Assembly: GCA_019009955.1 (NCBI GenBank)
Contig: CM032228.1
Coordinates: 66,124,001-66,188,000 of the forward strand
Direction of reading: 5' to 3'
Source of the DNA: Riptortus pedestris
Lineage: Eukaryota; Arthropoda; Insecta; Hemiptera; Alydidae
Length of the DNA stretch: 64,000 nucleotides
Below, piece by piece: positions 12,304-22,677 of this stretch; positions within the stretch are counted from its first letter, which is position 1; each line of letters begins with the position of its first letter. The notes under the pieces are model-generated. The model was given only the letters and a program-made list of their open reading frames with translations, made no database searches and was not told the DNA's origin. The position numbers and the translations under genes were made by a program.

Positions 12304-13060
12304 CAAGGGGAGTGCACGGCCTCCCCCCTCCCACCGATTTGAAAGAAAAGTTTTTAGTGTTTAGTACCTAATGAACAACTATTTTTGTTAAAGCAAGAGA
12401 ACCCACTTCTCACGCGTTCGTCTAAAAAAAAGTTGCTAAAATTTGCCTGAACGTCTCAACGAGTCCCCCCGGCTCAGTTAATAGTGCATTACTTTTGTAA
12501 CCGGAAATCTAGAGATTGAATCTCGCCAAGAGCGATTTTTTCCTGGATATTTTTCAATAATACATTACAATAAATATATTATTAGTTGAAAACATAAGTA
12601 TATAACAATTATCAATAATAACGCAGATATTTTAATATTTTTAAACGGTTTTAATTAACGTCGCTTAATTTGCCACACACCTACATAAATAAATAAATAT
12701 TTAACTTAACCAATTTTATTGATATTAGTTTATTTTACAATTAATGAAGATATTTAAAATTTTCTAGCTCAAGAGATAAAAATATTCTTTTAAGAGTAAT
12801 ATCCCTTCATGCTTTAGAGGTTTTTCATTGTGCTTGGCCTTGGATCACAGATGAGTCCTTCTATCATCAAGTCAACAATTTTATTGCGGATGACAATGGT
12901 GTTGAATAGTAGAATGTATTTTAATACTACATTTTGCGATTCAGTTCGATCAAATAAGAGCAGTTTCGGTGACACTAGATACAATTTGAAACTTGATGAT
13001 ATAAATTTACTTCAGTGATCCAAGGCCAAGAAAAATGAAAATATAGCTCTAACAATAACA
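12304..13060 (+). repeat. Left arm of the foldback element, with tRNA-like segment and inner hairpin
   Basis: Homologous in inverted orientation to 15070-15807 and to 53848-54714. Positions about 12465-12540 look tRNA-like, with a GGCTCAGTTAATAGTGC A-box-like stretch and GAGATTGAATCTCGCC resembling a B box. The same segment recurs at 15540-15605 and 54470-54520. The inner end is itself an imperfect hairpin: GCTTGGCCTTGGATCA at 12833 is mirrored by TGATCCAAGGCCAAG ending near 13030. No coding potential is recognised. Confidence 0.7.
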
Positions 13061-13066
13061 GATAAT

Positions 13067-13067
<1 letters not shown>

Positions 13068-13107
<40 letters not shown>
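13068..13107. repeat. (AT)n microsatellite
   Basis: A run of about 40 bases of AT repeat at the junction between the left foldback arm and the Helitron that follows. AT runs are preferred Helitron surroundings, and the Helitron 5' TC lies directly after it. Confidence 0.9.
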
Positions 13108-13110
<3 letters not shown>

Positions 13111-14394
13111 GTATATATATAAAATTGTAACCTCTGTCTGTACATTGATTTTTTTCGGGAAATTTCACGATAACTTTTCGTTTCACACGTCATAGACACC
13201 ATAACTGCATTTTGTTTCTTTCGTGTATGTTAGTTTGTTTGTTTGTTACCTTTTCACGCATAAACGGCGGAACCGAATTTTGTGAAACTTGGTATGTATA
13301 TTACTACTAGCCGAACTTAGACTTTAGGCTATACTAATATTCTCTGAGACGAACAGGAGAGGGGGTTATAAGGAAGGCCTGAAATAAAAAATAGCGATAT
13401 TTAGTTTCCTATTGGTTTTTCGGCAAATATGCACATAACAAAAGTTATTTATGTTATTATTTAGAGTAACTTTTGTTATATACACATTCGTCGTATACCT
13501 AAATATAAATGAGTTATACGCTAAAAATTATAGCGGGCGTCAACAATTTTATTTGGCACAAAATAATCAACCGAACTAAATAAAACTAGGTACGTGTATT
13601 AGGACTAAAGCCTTCATTATAACAAGCCATACCAACATTTCTAGGGACGGGCAGGAGTGGGGGTTGTAAGGGAGGCCAGAAATTAAATATAGCGGTATTT
13701 CGTTTCCTATTTGTTTTTTGGCAAATATAAACACAACAAAAGTTGTTTATTTTGTTATTTAGAGTAACTTTTGTTATATTCATTTTTGTCTTTTAACCAA
13801 GAACAAACGAGATATGCAGTATAAGCTAAAGCAGGAGTCAACTATTTCATTGGGCGCTAACGATTGAACCGAACTTAAAAAAACTTGTATGTCAATTAGC
13901 ATTAATTCTTCCATGATTATTAGGTATATTAAAATTTTTAGGTTAGAACGGGAGTGGGGGTTATAAGGGAGGCCTGAAATAAAAATTCGCGATATTTCGT
14001 TGTCTATTTGATTTTCGACAAACATTCACATAACAAAAGTTGTTTAATATGATATTTAGATTAACTTTTGTTTTATACATTTCTCCAGGAACAATGTGTG
14101 GAGAAAGTAATTTTCGTAGAAATATTATATTATAGAAAAATGAATTCAATTTATTTTAATATTTTGTCCTTAATAACTAAAATCTATGCATAATGCACAG
14201 GAGACGGGAAACAGGACAGTGAAGACTTACATAAAAAATTAATTTTCTTATTAACAAATGCCAACAACGGGTATTAACCCTAAATATTGGGACGGGTAAA
14301 TGTCAAAATATTGTGCAAAGTAAAGCCTTCCCAAAAAAATACTATCACCATTCAGCCTCAAATAAATTCCCGAGCGAAGCCGGGTATCTGAGCT
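13108..14394 (+). mobile_element. Non-autonomous Helitron, unit 1
   Basis: The 5' end reads TC followed by TGTATATATATAAAATTG. The 3' end carries a short GC-rich stem (CCCGAGCGAAGCCGGG) about eight bases before the terminal GAGCTA, where the other copies have CTAG. TC at the start, a hairpin and CTRR at the end, and an A-T target are the canonical Helitron features. The interior has about three copies of a subrepeat of roughly 295 bp (starting near 13287, 13582 and 13880), each with a GGGGTTRTAAGGGAGGCC-like core and a 12 bp hairpin. No Rep-helicase is encoded, so movement would depend on an autonomous relative. The last G of CTAG is changed or lost. Confidence 0.8.
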
Positions 14395-14944
14395 ATTTTT
14401 GAATATAAATGAAATTATTTTTAGGGTAATACTATTATTTAATTCCATCAGGTAGATAAATTATTAAAATAATACTTTGAATCAATATTTTAAGGAAAAC
14501 GATGGAGATGCTGGAGCGGAAGGAGGCCGGAGCCTGAATTAATTGAGTTAACTTATTTCCTGTGAAATGATTTCCCCTGAGCACTACTATTACGAAAATA
14601 ATCTAATTACAAAACTCTGCTTAAACTTTATGAGCTCGGATTGGTTTTTGACAGGAAATAAGTTTCATTATAGAGGATATTTAATTTTAATAAATGCTAT
14701 ACAAGATTATGGTTTGAAGTATTCAAAAAGGTGAGTTAAAAAGTGGAGAGAAATAGATCAGGAACACATTTTTATTTATTCTTCAAAATTAAAATTTCTC
14801 ATCTATACGTCGCCCGCCTGACGCTCACGGGAAACAATGATTATGGGCTTATTTTCATTTATTCTTGAAATACAATTTTTTTTTTTTTTTCTGTAAGTCG
14901 CCTGCCTGACCCTCAAGGGAAAACAATGCGACCAGACGGGAAGT
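14395..14944 (+). repeat. Dispersed repeat E, copy 1 (empty site for piggyBac-1)
   Basis: About 550 bp that match 22096-22186 plus 24188-24590, with shared blocks such as AATTCCATCAGGTAGATAAA, TTATTTCCTGTGAAATG and CTCGGATTGGTTTTTGACAG. The second copy is split by a piggyBac element at TTAA, and this copy shows the uninterrupted site. It is bordered on both sides by Helitron 3' tails, so it may be cargo of a larger Helitron. It contains a poly-T run near 14877-14890 and no gene. Confidence 0.75.
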
Positions 14945-15034
14945 GTAGTAAACATTAAAGCCTTGCACAAAAAAATATACTATCATCGTTCAGCCTCAAA
15001 TGATTTCCCGAGCGAAGCCGGGTACCTTAGCTAG
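14945..15034 (+). mobile_element. Helitron 3' tail (solo end)
   Basis: The last about 90 bp of the Helitron family: AAAGCCTTGC, a TCAGCCTCAAAT run, the stem CCCGAGCGAAGCCGGG, then TACCTTAG and terminal CTAG followed by T. It directly follows repeat E, consistent with E lying inside a second Helitron copy whose 5' part is gone or different. Confidence 0.75.

Positions 15035-15070
<36 letters not shown>
15035..15070. repeat. (AT)n microsatellite
   Basis: An AT run directly after the Helitron terminal CTAG, mirroring the AT run on the other side of the Helitron block. The Helitron probably inserted into an AT tract in the middle of the foldback element. Confidence 0.85.
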
Positions 15071-15071
<1 letters not shown>

Positions 15072-15807
15072 TTATGTTTTATTTATTTTATTTATTAATA
15101 ATATATTTCTTGTATAATATTAAATATTTCCTTATACCAATTCCATTTTTGACAGAAAGCATTCGAACTTTCTTTAAATATATACAACACGCTAAAAATT
15201 AAATGCCAATAATTAAAAAAAAAAAACTGTCTTTTTTTTATTTATTTATTAACGTCCACTTTTTGCAACTTAGGCTAATTGGGACGGGTTATCTACAGGT
15301 TACCACCCTTTTCTAGCCAGGGTGGGGTTTTAGGACGTTATTTAATGAATTTCACCACTAAATAATTTCCTTTGCCCAGGCGAGAATCGAACTCACCAAT
15401 CTAGGTTTACCATGTGAGATAAAGGTCAACGCTTTAACTCGCATGGCTAACCTGAGCCCCCAAAGAACTTTTGATTCATTTGTCAATATTAAATAAACGC
15501 CCTAGAAGCAAAAAATGAAAAATCCCTAAAAAGAAATTGTTACTCCCGGCAAGATTCGATCTCGAGATTTCCGGTTACAAAAGGAAAGATCTATCAACTG
15601 AGTGAAGGGGACTTCGCGGGGGATGTAATAGGTGTCATGGGACAAACTCAAGATGTTCAGGCTAACATTAACAATTTTTTCTTTAGACGAACGCTTGAGT
15701 AGCGCGTACTCTCGCTTTAACAGAATTGTTTTTTTCATTAGGTACTAAACATTAAAAAAACTTTCGTTCAAATCGGTGGGGGGGGGGGAGGCCGCGCACT
15801 CCCCTTG
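15071..15807 (-). repeat. Right arm of the foldback element
   Basis: Inverted copy of 12304-13060, closest in detail to 53990-54714. It carries the tRNA-like segment in reverse (GATTCGATCTCGAGAT near 15549) and a long C/G run near the outer end (15777-15789). A SINE is inserted at 15235-15462, as shown by comparison with the 54 kb copy, which lacks it. Confidence 0.7.
15235..15462 (-). mobile_element. tRNA-derived SINE (family A)
   Basis: Read on the minus strand, it starts GGGGCTCAGGTTAGCCATGC, has an A-box-like AGTTAAAGCGTTGACC and a clear B box GAGTTCGATTCTCGCC, then a unique body (CCCACCCTGGCTAGAAAAG, CTGTAGATAACCCGTCCC) and a tail GTGGACGTTAATAAATAAAT. That is a pol III promoter head fused to a LINE-like 3' end. 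The head resembles a long-arm (Leu/Ser type) tRNA. Other copies in the window are at 26485, 36507, 37175, 53632, 54996 and 63597. Confidence 0.85.
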
Positions 15808-16040
15808 TAAGTGGAAATGCAGGAAATTTCTCGGTTATCAACTAGTCATGAATTGACTGAACAACGCGACGAGTGACGATTGAGTCAAGCTAAAGTTCGA
15901 TAAAGCTCGAGTCGCGTTAGACAATTAGAAGCCTTGTTTATATTTGACGAGTGGAAGAGTGAGTGGACATGCCAGAAAGTTCTCGATCATCAACTCGTCT
16001 AAGATAGACTGAAGTACCAATGGATAGAAGACTGTGACAA
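15808..16040 (+). repeat. Diverged satellite monomers beyond the foldback insertion
   Basis: After the TAA at 15808 the sequence continues with a decayed satellite monomer (GTGG, then TCGGTTATCAACT, GACTGAACAACGCGACGAG) and a second one (GAAGCCTTGTTTATATTTGA, GAAGAGTGAGTGGA, CGATCATCAACTCGTC). The order matches the main array, so the array originally extended across this point and its edge has diverged. Confidence 0.7.
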
Positions 16041-16204
16041 GCAACAGTATCAGTTGTAGGGTGAACCCAGCCCCTTCCTGACTCAGCAGTCTTTTTTTAT
16101 GAGTCAAGTTTTTTGGGGTATAAAAAAAGAACGTCAGTACTCGACTACAACTTTATTAATATAAAACACAACTATTCATTTCAAATATGAAATTATCTTA
16201 CCTA

Positions 16205-16345
16205 GATCATATTATTTTTTCATCATTATTATTATTTAATGAACACATATGCTCTGTCGGTAAAATTATAAAATCACACAGAAGGATTAAGTCATTCCAC
16301 TAAAATTGGATATTTAGAAAGATTGTGGGAAATTAAAAAATAAAA
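16205..16345. repeat. Right direct repeat bordering the satellite block
   Basis: Partner of 4447-4600 in the same orientation, with the ATTAAGTCATTCCACTAAAA block and an AAATTATAAAATC block. See the left copy for interpretation. Confidence 0.55.
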
Positions 16346-16952
16346 AGAGTTTAAATATAATTTATTTTTATGGAGTAGTGACTTAGAGGCTCCCACAAAG
16401 TAAGAGCACTTCAGCTGAAAAGAGTAAATACCATAGAGGGCGTTGGCCTTCGTACTTTTAAATCATGCTTTGAGTGAGAAGTGTTTCCTGAAAAGAACAA
16501 TGAATGGGAAGCGGGATTAAGTGTTAGGTTGTAGAGGAATTAGAGGGGGCAAGATGGTGTCTGAGTAGTGTAATCAGCCAGGCGCAGTGCGCTATCAACA
16601 CCGCAGATTTAAATCTTAGCCGAATTACATTGGCTCAAGGGGACCTTTAGCTTTTAACTAATACCTCCACTCTCTCTCACACACACACAAACACCGCCCC
16701 TTTCCTTTCTCTTCCTTTCTAGGGCTTTTTAGTGTCAGTTGCCTCTTAACACATCGCTAGTGTGTATGCATAGGTGTCCTTACGTGGCTCGGTCTGTTCT
16801 ACAGCGAGAGGCCATATATAGTTTCTAAACTGTGGATGTGAATTCACAACATTTGACAGGAATTTCTAAAATGTAGTTCTCGATCACAGTTTTTAGCAGT
16901 TTTCAAGAAATTAGTACGTGTCATTCAGTGTTCAGAAACACGTACTTACATT
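16346..16952. other. Non-coding DNA with a tRNA-like segment near 16560-16640
   Basis: No gene is recognised. A segment around 16565-16635 (TCAGCCAGGCGCAGTGCGC, then GCAGATTTAAATCTTAGCC) has a weak resemblance to A and B boxes of a tRNA-derived SINE and is followed by a (CT)n(CA)n tract. No second copy occurs in this window, so the SINE idea is weak. Confidence 0.35.
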
Positions 16953-17511
16953 TGTTACATTTATTGCCAAAAATAGTAAACGCTGTTTATTATTGTTCTT
17001 TTGGATTGAAAAATTAAACACACAAGCTTTGTAGTTATTACCACTGCACAATTTATTTGATAATGCACTACAAACTTGGTAAATTGTTATTAGCTAGTAC
17101 TCACTGTATTCACTGATAACTTCACTTCTTATTGCAAAGGACAGTAACGCACGATCGCTGAAGTTCACAAAAACACGACACTGCACTGATCTTCACTTAA
17201 ACACGGCACTACTCTGTTCTTTTCATAAAAACAGCACCGCAGTGAAACTAAAATGTACTGTTCTCTAAAGCTGCACTGAACGCACTGTTATTCACTTGAA
17301 GAGAACTGAGAACAAACTAACTGTCGGGCCGAGCTGGGCCGCTTTTATAGACTGGCGGCAGGATCAAAAGAGAATGGCCCAGACCAGCCTAGATCGAGAC
17401 AATGCTCGTAGAAGCACTTCCAGCTCCAACGGCCCTTCCATTGGGTCGACTCCATTCATCTACGTAACTACGTGGTTGACTCTGCGTACTTCTTCATGTA
17501 CGTAGTTTTCG

Positions 17512-17516
<5 letters not shown>
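16953..17516 (-). mobile_element. Solo LTR, copy 1 (gypsy-like)
   Basis: The segment starts TGTTA and ends GCAACA, and matches 37688-38285 along its length. On the minus strand it has a TATA box (CTATAAAAGC, 17341-17350), an initiator-like CAGTTAG about 27 bases downstream near 17322, and a polyadenylation signal AATAAA at 16986-16991. That is the U3-R-U5 order of an LTR. There is no internal retroelement sequence on either side, so it is a solo LTR. Flanking bases do not form a clean duplication (CATT on the left, ATAT on the right). Gypsy membership is inferred from the 4 bp ATAT duplication of the second copy. Confidence 0.65.
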
Positions 17517-17572
<56 letters not shown>

Positions 17573-17591
17573 TATATATATATATATATTA
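17517..17591. repeat. (AT)n microsatellite
   Basis: About 70 bases of AT repeat between the solo LTR and a Helitron 5' end. It gives rise to spurious Tyr-Ile reading frames. Confidence 0.9.
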
Positions 17592-19282
17592 TCTATATAT
17601 ATATATAAAATTGTAACCTCTGTCTGTACATTGATTTTTTTCGCGAAATTTCACGATAACTTTTTGTTTCACATGTCATAGACACCATAACTGCATTTTG
17701 TTTCTTTGGTGTCTGTTTGTTTGTTTGTTTGTTTGTTTGTTTGTTTGTTTGTTTATTTGTTTGTTTGTTTGTTACCTTTTCACGCATAAACGGCTGAACC
17801 GAATTTTATGAAACTTGGTATGTATATTACTACTAGCCCAACTTAGACTTTAGGCTATATTAATATTCTCTAAGACGAACAGGAGTGGGGGTTATAAGGG
17901 AGGCCTCAAATTAAAAATACCAATATTTCGTTTCCTATTGCTTTTTCAGCAAATATGCCCATAACAAAAGTTCTTTATTTTGTAATTTAGAGTAACTTTT
18001 GTTATATGCACTTTTGCCGTATACGGAAGTATAAATGAGTTATACGCTAAAAACTATAGCGGGAGTCCACAATTTTATTTGGCACAAAAGACTCAACCCA
18101 ACTAACCCAAACTCGGTATGTGAATTAGTACTAATGCCTTCCTTATAATAAGCCACACTAACATTTCTAGGGACGGGCAGGAGTTGGAGTTATAAGGGAG
18201 GCCTGAAATTAATAATAGTGGTATTTCGTTTTCTAATGCATTTTCGGCAATTATGCACATAACAAAAGTTGTTTATTTTGTTATTTAGAGAAACTTTTTT
18301 TATGTACACTATCGTCGTATACCGAAGTATAAAGGCGTTATTCGCTAAAAGTTATATAGGGAGTCAACAATTTTATTTGGCACAGAAGAATCTACCGAAA
18401 TAAATAAAACTCGGTGTTTGTATTAGCACTAACGCTTTCATTATAAAAAGCCATACCAACATTTCTAGGGACGGGCAGGAGTGGGGATTGTAAGGGAGGC
18501 CTGAATTTAAAAATTGAGGTCGTTTTGTATTCGTTTTTCGGCAAATATGAACATAACAAAAGTTGTTTATTTTGTTATTTAAAGTAACTTTTGTCATGTT
18601 CATTTTGATCTTTTAACAAAGTGTAAACGAGATATACACTATAAACTAAAACGGGAGTCAACTATTTCATTGGGCGCTAAGGATTAAACCGAACTAAAAA
18701 AAACTCGGTATGTCAATTAGCATTAATTGTTCCATGATTATAAGTTGTATTAAAATTTTTAGGTTAGAACGGGAGTGGGGGTTATAAGGGAGGCCTGAAA
18801 TAAAATTTTGCGATATTTCATTGTCTATATGTTTTTCGACAAACATGCACATAACAAAAGTTGTTTACTTTGTTATTTAGATTAACTTTTTTTTTTTTTT
18901 TTTTTTATACATTTCTCCAGGAACAATGTGTGGAGCAAGTAATTTACGTAGAAATATTGATATGCTCAACAATTCATTCCAATTTGAACTATGAGTTACC
19001 TCACCTGGAAAAATTAATTCAAATCTTTGTTAATATTTTGTCCTTAATAACTAAAATGTATGCATAATGCACAGAAGACGGGAAATATGACAATTTGGAG
19101 GACAGTGAAGGCATACATAAAAAATTAATTCTATTATTAACAAATGCCAACAACGGGTATTAACCCTAAACACTGGGACGGGTAAATGTCAAAATATTGT
19201 GCAAATTAAAGCCTTGCCAAAAAAATACTATCACCATTCAGACTCAAATCAATTCCCGGGCGAAGCCGGGTATCTGAGCTAG
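17592..19282 (+). mobile_element. Non-autonomous Helitron, unit 2 (longest copy)
   Basis: Starts with TC at 17592 preceded by A, as expected for a Helitron, followed by TATATATATATAAAATTG and AACCTCTGTCTGTACATTG. It ends with the stem of the family and GAGCTAG at 19276-19282. Near the 5' end a (TTTG)n tetranucleotide tract is expanded to about 70 bases (17703-17775), much longer than in the other units. The interior has about four subrepeats of roughly 295 bp. At about 1.69 kb it is the longest unit in the window. It also carries a poly-T run near 18888-18907. No protein is encoded. Confidence 0.8.
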
Positions 19283-20562
19283 TATATATATAAAATTGTA
19301 ACCTCTGTCTGTACATTGATTTTTTTCGCGAAATTTCACGATAACTTTTCGTTTCACATGTCATAGACACCATATCTGCATTTTGTTTCTTTCGTGTATG
19401 TTTGTTTGTTTGTTTGTTTGTTTGTTTGTTTGTTACCTTTTCACGCATAAACGGCTGAACCGAATTTTATGAAACTTGGTATGTATATTACTACTAACCC
19501 AACTTAGACTTTAGGCTATATTAATTCTCTCTGAGGCGAACAGGAGTGGGGGTTATAAGGGAAGCCTGAAATTAAAAATAGCGATATTTCGTTTTCTATT
19601 GGTTTTTCGGCAAATATGCACATAACAAAAGTTGTTTATTTTGTTATTTAGAGTAACTTTTGTAATATAAACTTTTGTACTAATATACTGTAATATACTG
19701 AATTATAAACGAGATATACGCTAAAACCTAAAGCGGAAGTGAACAATTTTATTTGGGACAAAAGAGCCAACGGAAATAAATAAAACTCGGTACGTGTATT
19801 AGCACTAACGCCTTCCTTATAATAAGCCATACTAAGATTTCTAGGGACGGGCAGGAGTGGGGGTTATAAGGGAGGCCTGAAATTAAATATAGTGATATTT
19901 CGTTTCCTATTGGGGTTTCGGCAAATATGCACATAACAAAAGTTGTTTATTTTGTTATTTAGAGAAACTTTTGTTATATACACTATCGTCGTATACCGAA
20001 GTATAAAGGCGTTATACGCTAAAAATTATAGCGGAAGTCAAAATTTTATTTGGCACAAAAGAATCAACCGAAATAAATAAAACTCGGTACGTGTATTAGG
20101 ACTAATGCCTTCATTATAACAAGCCATACCAACATTTCTAGGGACGGGCAGGAGTGGGGGTTGTAAGGGAGGTCTGAAATAAAAGCGGTATTTCGTTTTC
20201 TATTGGGTTTTCTGCAAATAAGCACATGCCAAAAGTTGTTAATTTGTTATTTAGAGACATTTTCTCAACAATTCTTTTTAATATGAATAAATAATTCAAA
20301 AGTATGTTAATGTTTTGTCCTTAATAATTCAAATCTATGCATAATGCACAGGAAACGGGAATTATGACAATATGGAGGACAGTGAAGACTTACATAAAAA
20401 AATAATTTTATTATTAACAAATCCACAGAAACGACGGGTATTAACCCTAAACACTGGGACGGGTAAATGTCAAAATATTATGCAAAGTAAAGCCTTGCCA
20501 AAAAATGCGATCAACATTCAGGCTAAAATTAATTCCCGAGCGAAGCCGGGTATCTGAGCTAG
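19283..20562 (+). mobile_element. Non-autonomous Helitron, unit 3, joined head-to-tail
   Basis: Begins immediately after the CTAG of unit 2 with TATATATATAAAATTG and ends with its own stem and GAGCTAG at 20556-20562. The expected 5' TC is missing at the junction. It has the (TTTG)n tract (19399-19433) and fewer subrepeats than unit 2. Confidence 0.75.
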
Positions 20563-21640
20563 TATATATATATATATAAAATTGTAACCTCTGTCTGTAC
20601 ATTGATTTTTTTCGCGAAATTTCACGATAACTTTTCGTTTCACATGTCATAGACACCATAACTGCATTTTGTTTCTTTCGTGTATGTTTGTTTGTTTGTT
20701 TGTTTGTTTGTTTGTTACCTTTTCACGCATAAACGGCTGAACCGAATTTTATGAAACTTGGTATGTATATTACTACTAACCCAACTTAGACTTTAGGCTT
20801 TATTAATTTCCTCTGAGACGAACAGGAGTGGGGGTTATGAGGGAAGCCTGAAATTAAAAATAGCGATATTTCGATTCCTATTGGTTTTTCGGCAAATATA
20901 AACATAACAAAAGTTGTTTATTTTGTTATTTAGAGTAACGTTTGTTATATACACTTTTTTCGTATACTGAATTATAAACGAGATATACGCAAAAACCTAT
21001 AACGAATGTGAACAATTTTATTTGAGACGAAAGACCCAACCGAAATGAATAAAACTCGGTATGTGTATTAGCACTAACGCTTTCATTATAATAAGCCATA
21101 CTAACATTTCTAGGGACGGGCAGGAGTGGGGGTTGTAAGGGAAGCCTGAATTTAAAATAGCGGTATTTCGTTTTCTATTCGTTTTTCGGCAAATATGAAC
21201 CTAACAAAATTTGTTTATTTTGTTATTTAGAGTAACTTTTGTGATATTCATTTTTGACTTTTAATGAAGTATAAACGAGATATATACTATAAACTAAAGC
21301 GGGAGTCAACTATTTTATTGGGCGCTAACGATTGAACCGAACTTAACAAAACTCGGTATGTCAACTAGCATTAATTCTCCCATGATTATAAGCTATATTA
21401 AAATTTTTAGGTTCAAACGGGAGTGGGAGTTATAAGGGAGGCCTGAAGTAAAAATTCACGATATTTCATTTTCTATTTGTTTTTCGGCAAAGGTGCACAT
21501 AACAAAAGTTGTTTACTTTGTTATTTAGAGCAACTTTTGTTTCATTCACTTATGTCGTAAAATGAAGTAAATACGGGATATAAGCTAAATCTATAGCGGG
21601 AGTCGACGATTTTATTAGTACTTATTTAAGCGTTTTTAAT
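20563..21640 (+). mobile_element. Non-autonomous Helitron, unit 4, 3' truncated
   Basis: Continues directly from unit 3 with TATATATATATATATAAAAT and the usual 5' block and (TTTG)n tract (20685-20716). Three subrepeats follow, then homology is lost near 21640 without a terminal stem or CTAG. Confidence 0.7.
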
Positions 21641-22095
21641 ATAGGCATATTATGACAAATGATGTTATGTTTTAGCCTTATCTATTTCGATTATTTAGTA
21701 CTAAGTATGATTCGGATTAGTGAGATTATAAATCCCCCTCCCCCTTCGCCTCATTTATTTATTTTCCCTAGAAAATAACTTTGTTATTTATTTCCAATAG
21801 AAATTTAAACTATAAGAGCATTTCCATTATTTAATTTGTATAATGTTTTATTTAAAAAAAAAATCGTGCTGAATTTCCTCAAGGAGTGATAGGGGAAGTA
21901 CTAGGGAATCAAACTCTGATTTTGGTTATATACTATCTTATTTCCTATATCTTCATGTTATTGAAACAAATATGTACTATCATAACAATTAAACGTTAAT
22001 GTCATTATGACAAAAGACAAAATGCTCTTAAACTCGATATGATTGTTTAAAGTATTACTTAGGTTGCTAGGACGGCTACGATCTCTTCCCGTCGA
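21641..22095. other. AT-rich non-coding DNA
   Basis: No gene or repeat family is recognised. A C-rich stretch lies near 21733-21745 and a poly-A run near 21855. Confidence 0.5.
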
Positions 22096-22677
22096 CTAGC
22101 TTTTTGAATATAATTGAAATTATTTTTAGGGTAACACTATTATTTAATTCCATCAGGTAGATAAATTATTACAATAATATTTTGAATTAACCCATTAGTG
22201 CCCACGAGCAGCTTTAGCTGCATCAGTTTTTGAAAATCCACCAGTAGTGTTGATGTTGTTATTTTTCTAAGTACTTTGGTTTAAAGTGAAGGGGGAACAT
22301 TCCTTGAGACAATATGGGTGAGAGATGGGGTACCTGTTACAAAAAAAAGGAGCTGTGACTACATGTTTCACCCTTTTCCCATCTTAGGTCAGTCCTCACT
22401 CAATCCTCCTGGCTGGAAAGAGGTAAGTTGTACTTGTAATCATTATTATTTTGAAATTTGGATTATATATATTTTGTCTCTAATATTGGTAGTTAATATG
22501 TGTAAAATATGAAGAAGAAGAAAAAAAAAAAAACTAGCCCAAATTTGATGTTGAATTTTGCATGCGTCTAAAGCTGCTCGTGGGCACATAGTGTACTAAT
22601 TATTTTCATATTTCTTTTTCAGACTAGAAAATTCTTTAGCAATTGCTGCTCAATAATATTTAATTATTGGTATACTA

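Larger units (their letters stand above)
12304..15807. mobile_element. Foldback (long-TIR) DNA element with TAA target duplication
   Basis: The element begins CAAGGGGAGTGCACGGCC and ends with the inverse, GCGCACTCCCCTTG. TAA lies immediately outside both ends. The two outer arms (12304 to about 13060, and about 15070 to 15807) are inverted copies of each other over several hundred bases, including a shared segment around TAGTACCTAATGAA and a tRNA-like segment. Removing the element joins two halves of one satellite monomer at GAG-TAA-GTGG, which is strong evidence for a real insertion. A 3 bp TWA duplication is typical of PIF/Harbinger elements, but no transposase is present, so the superfamily is inferred. 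The centre has been filled by a Helitron (13108-14394), a dispersed repeat and a Helitron tail. Confidence 0.75.

Noticed and set aside
12465..12540. A functional tRNA gene
   Set aside because: A- and B-box-like parts are present, but the acceptor stem does not pair and the segment recurs as part of a mobile element at 15540 and 54470.
15370..15462. A functional tRNA gene
   Set aside because: It is the head of a repeated SINE with a fixed body and tail, and the cloverleaf cannot be closed cleanly.
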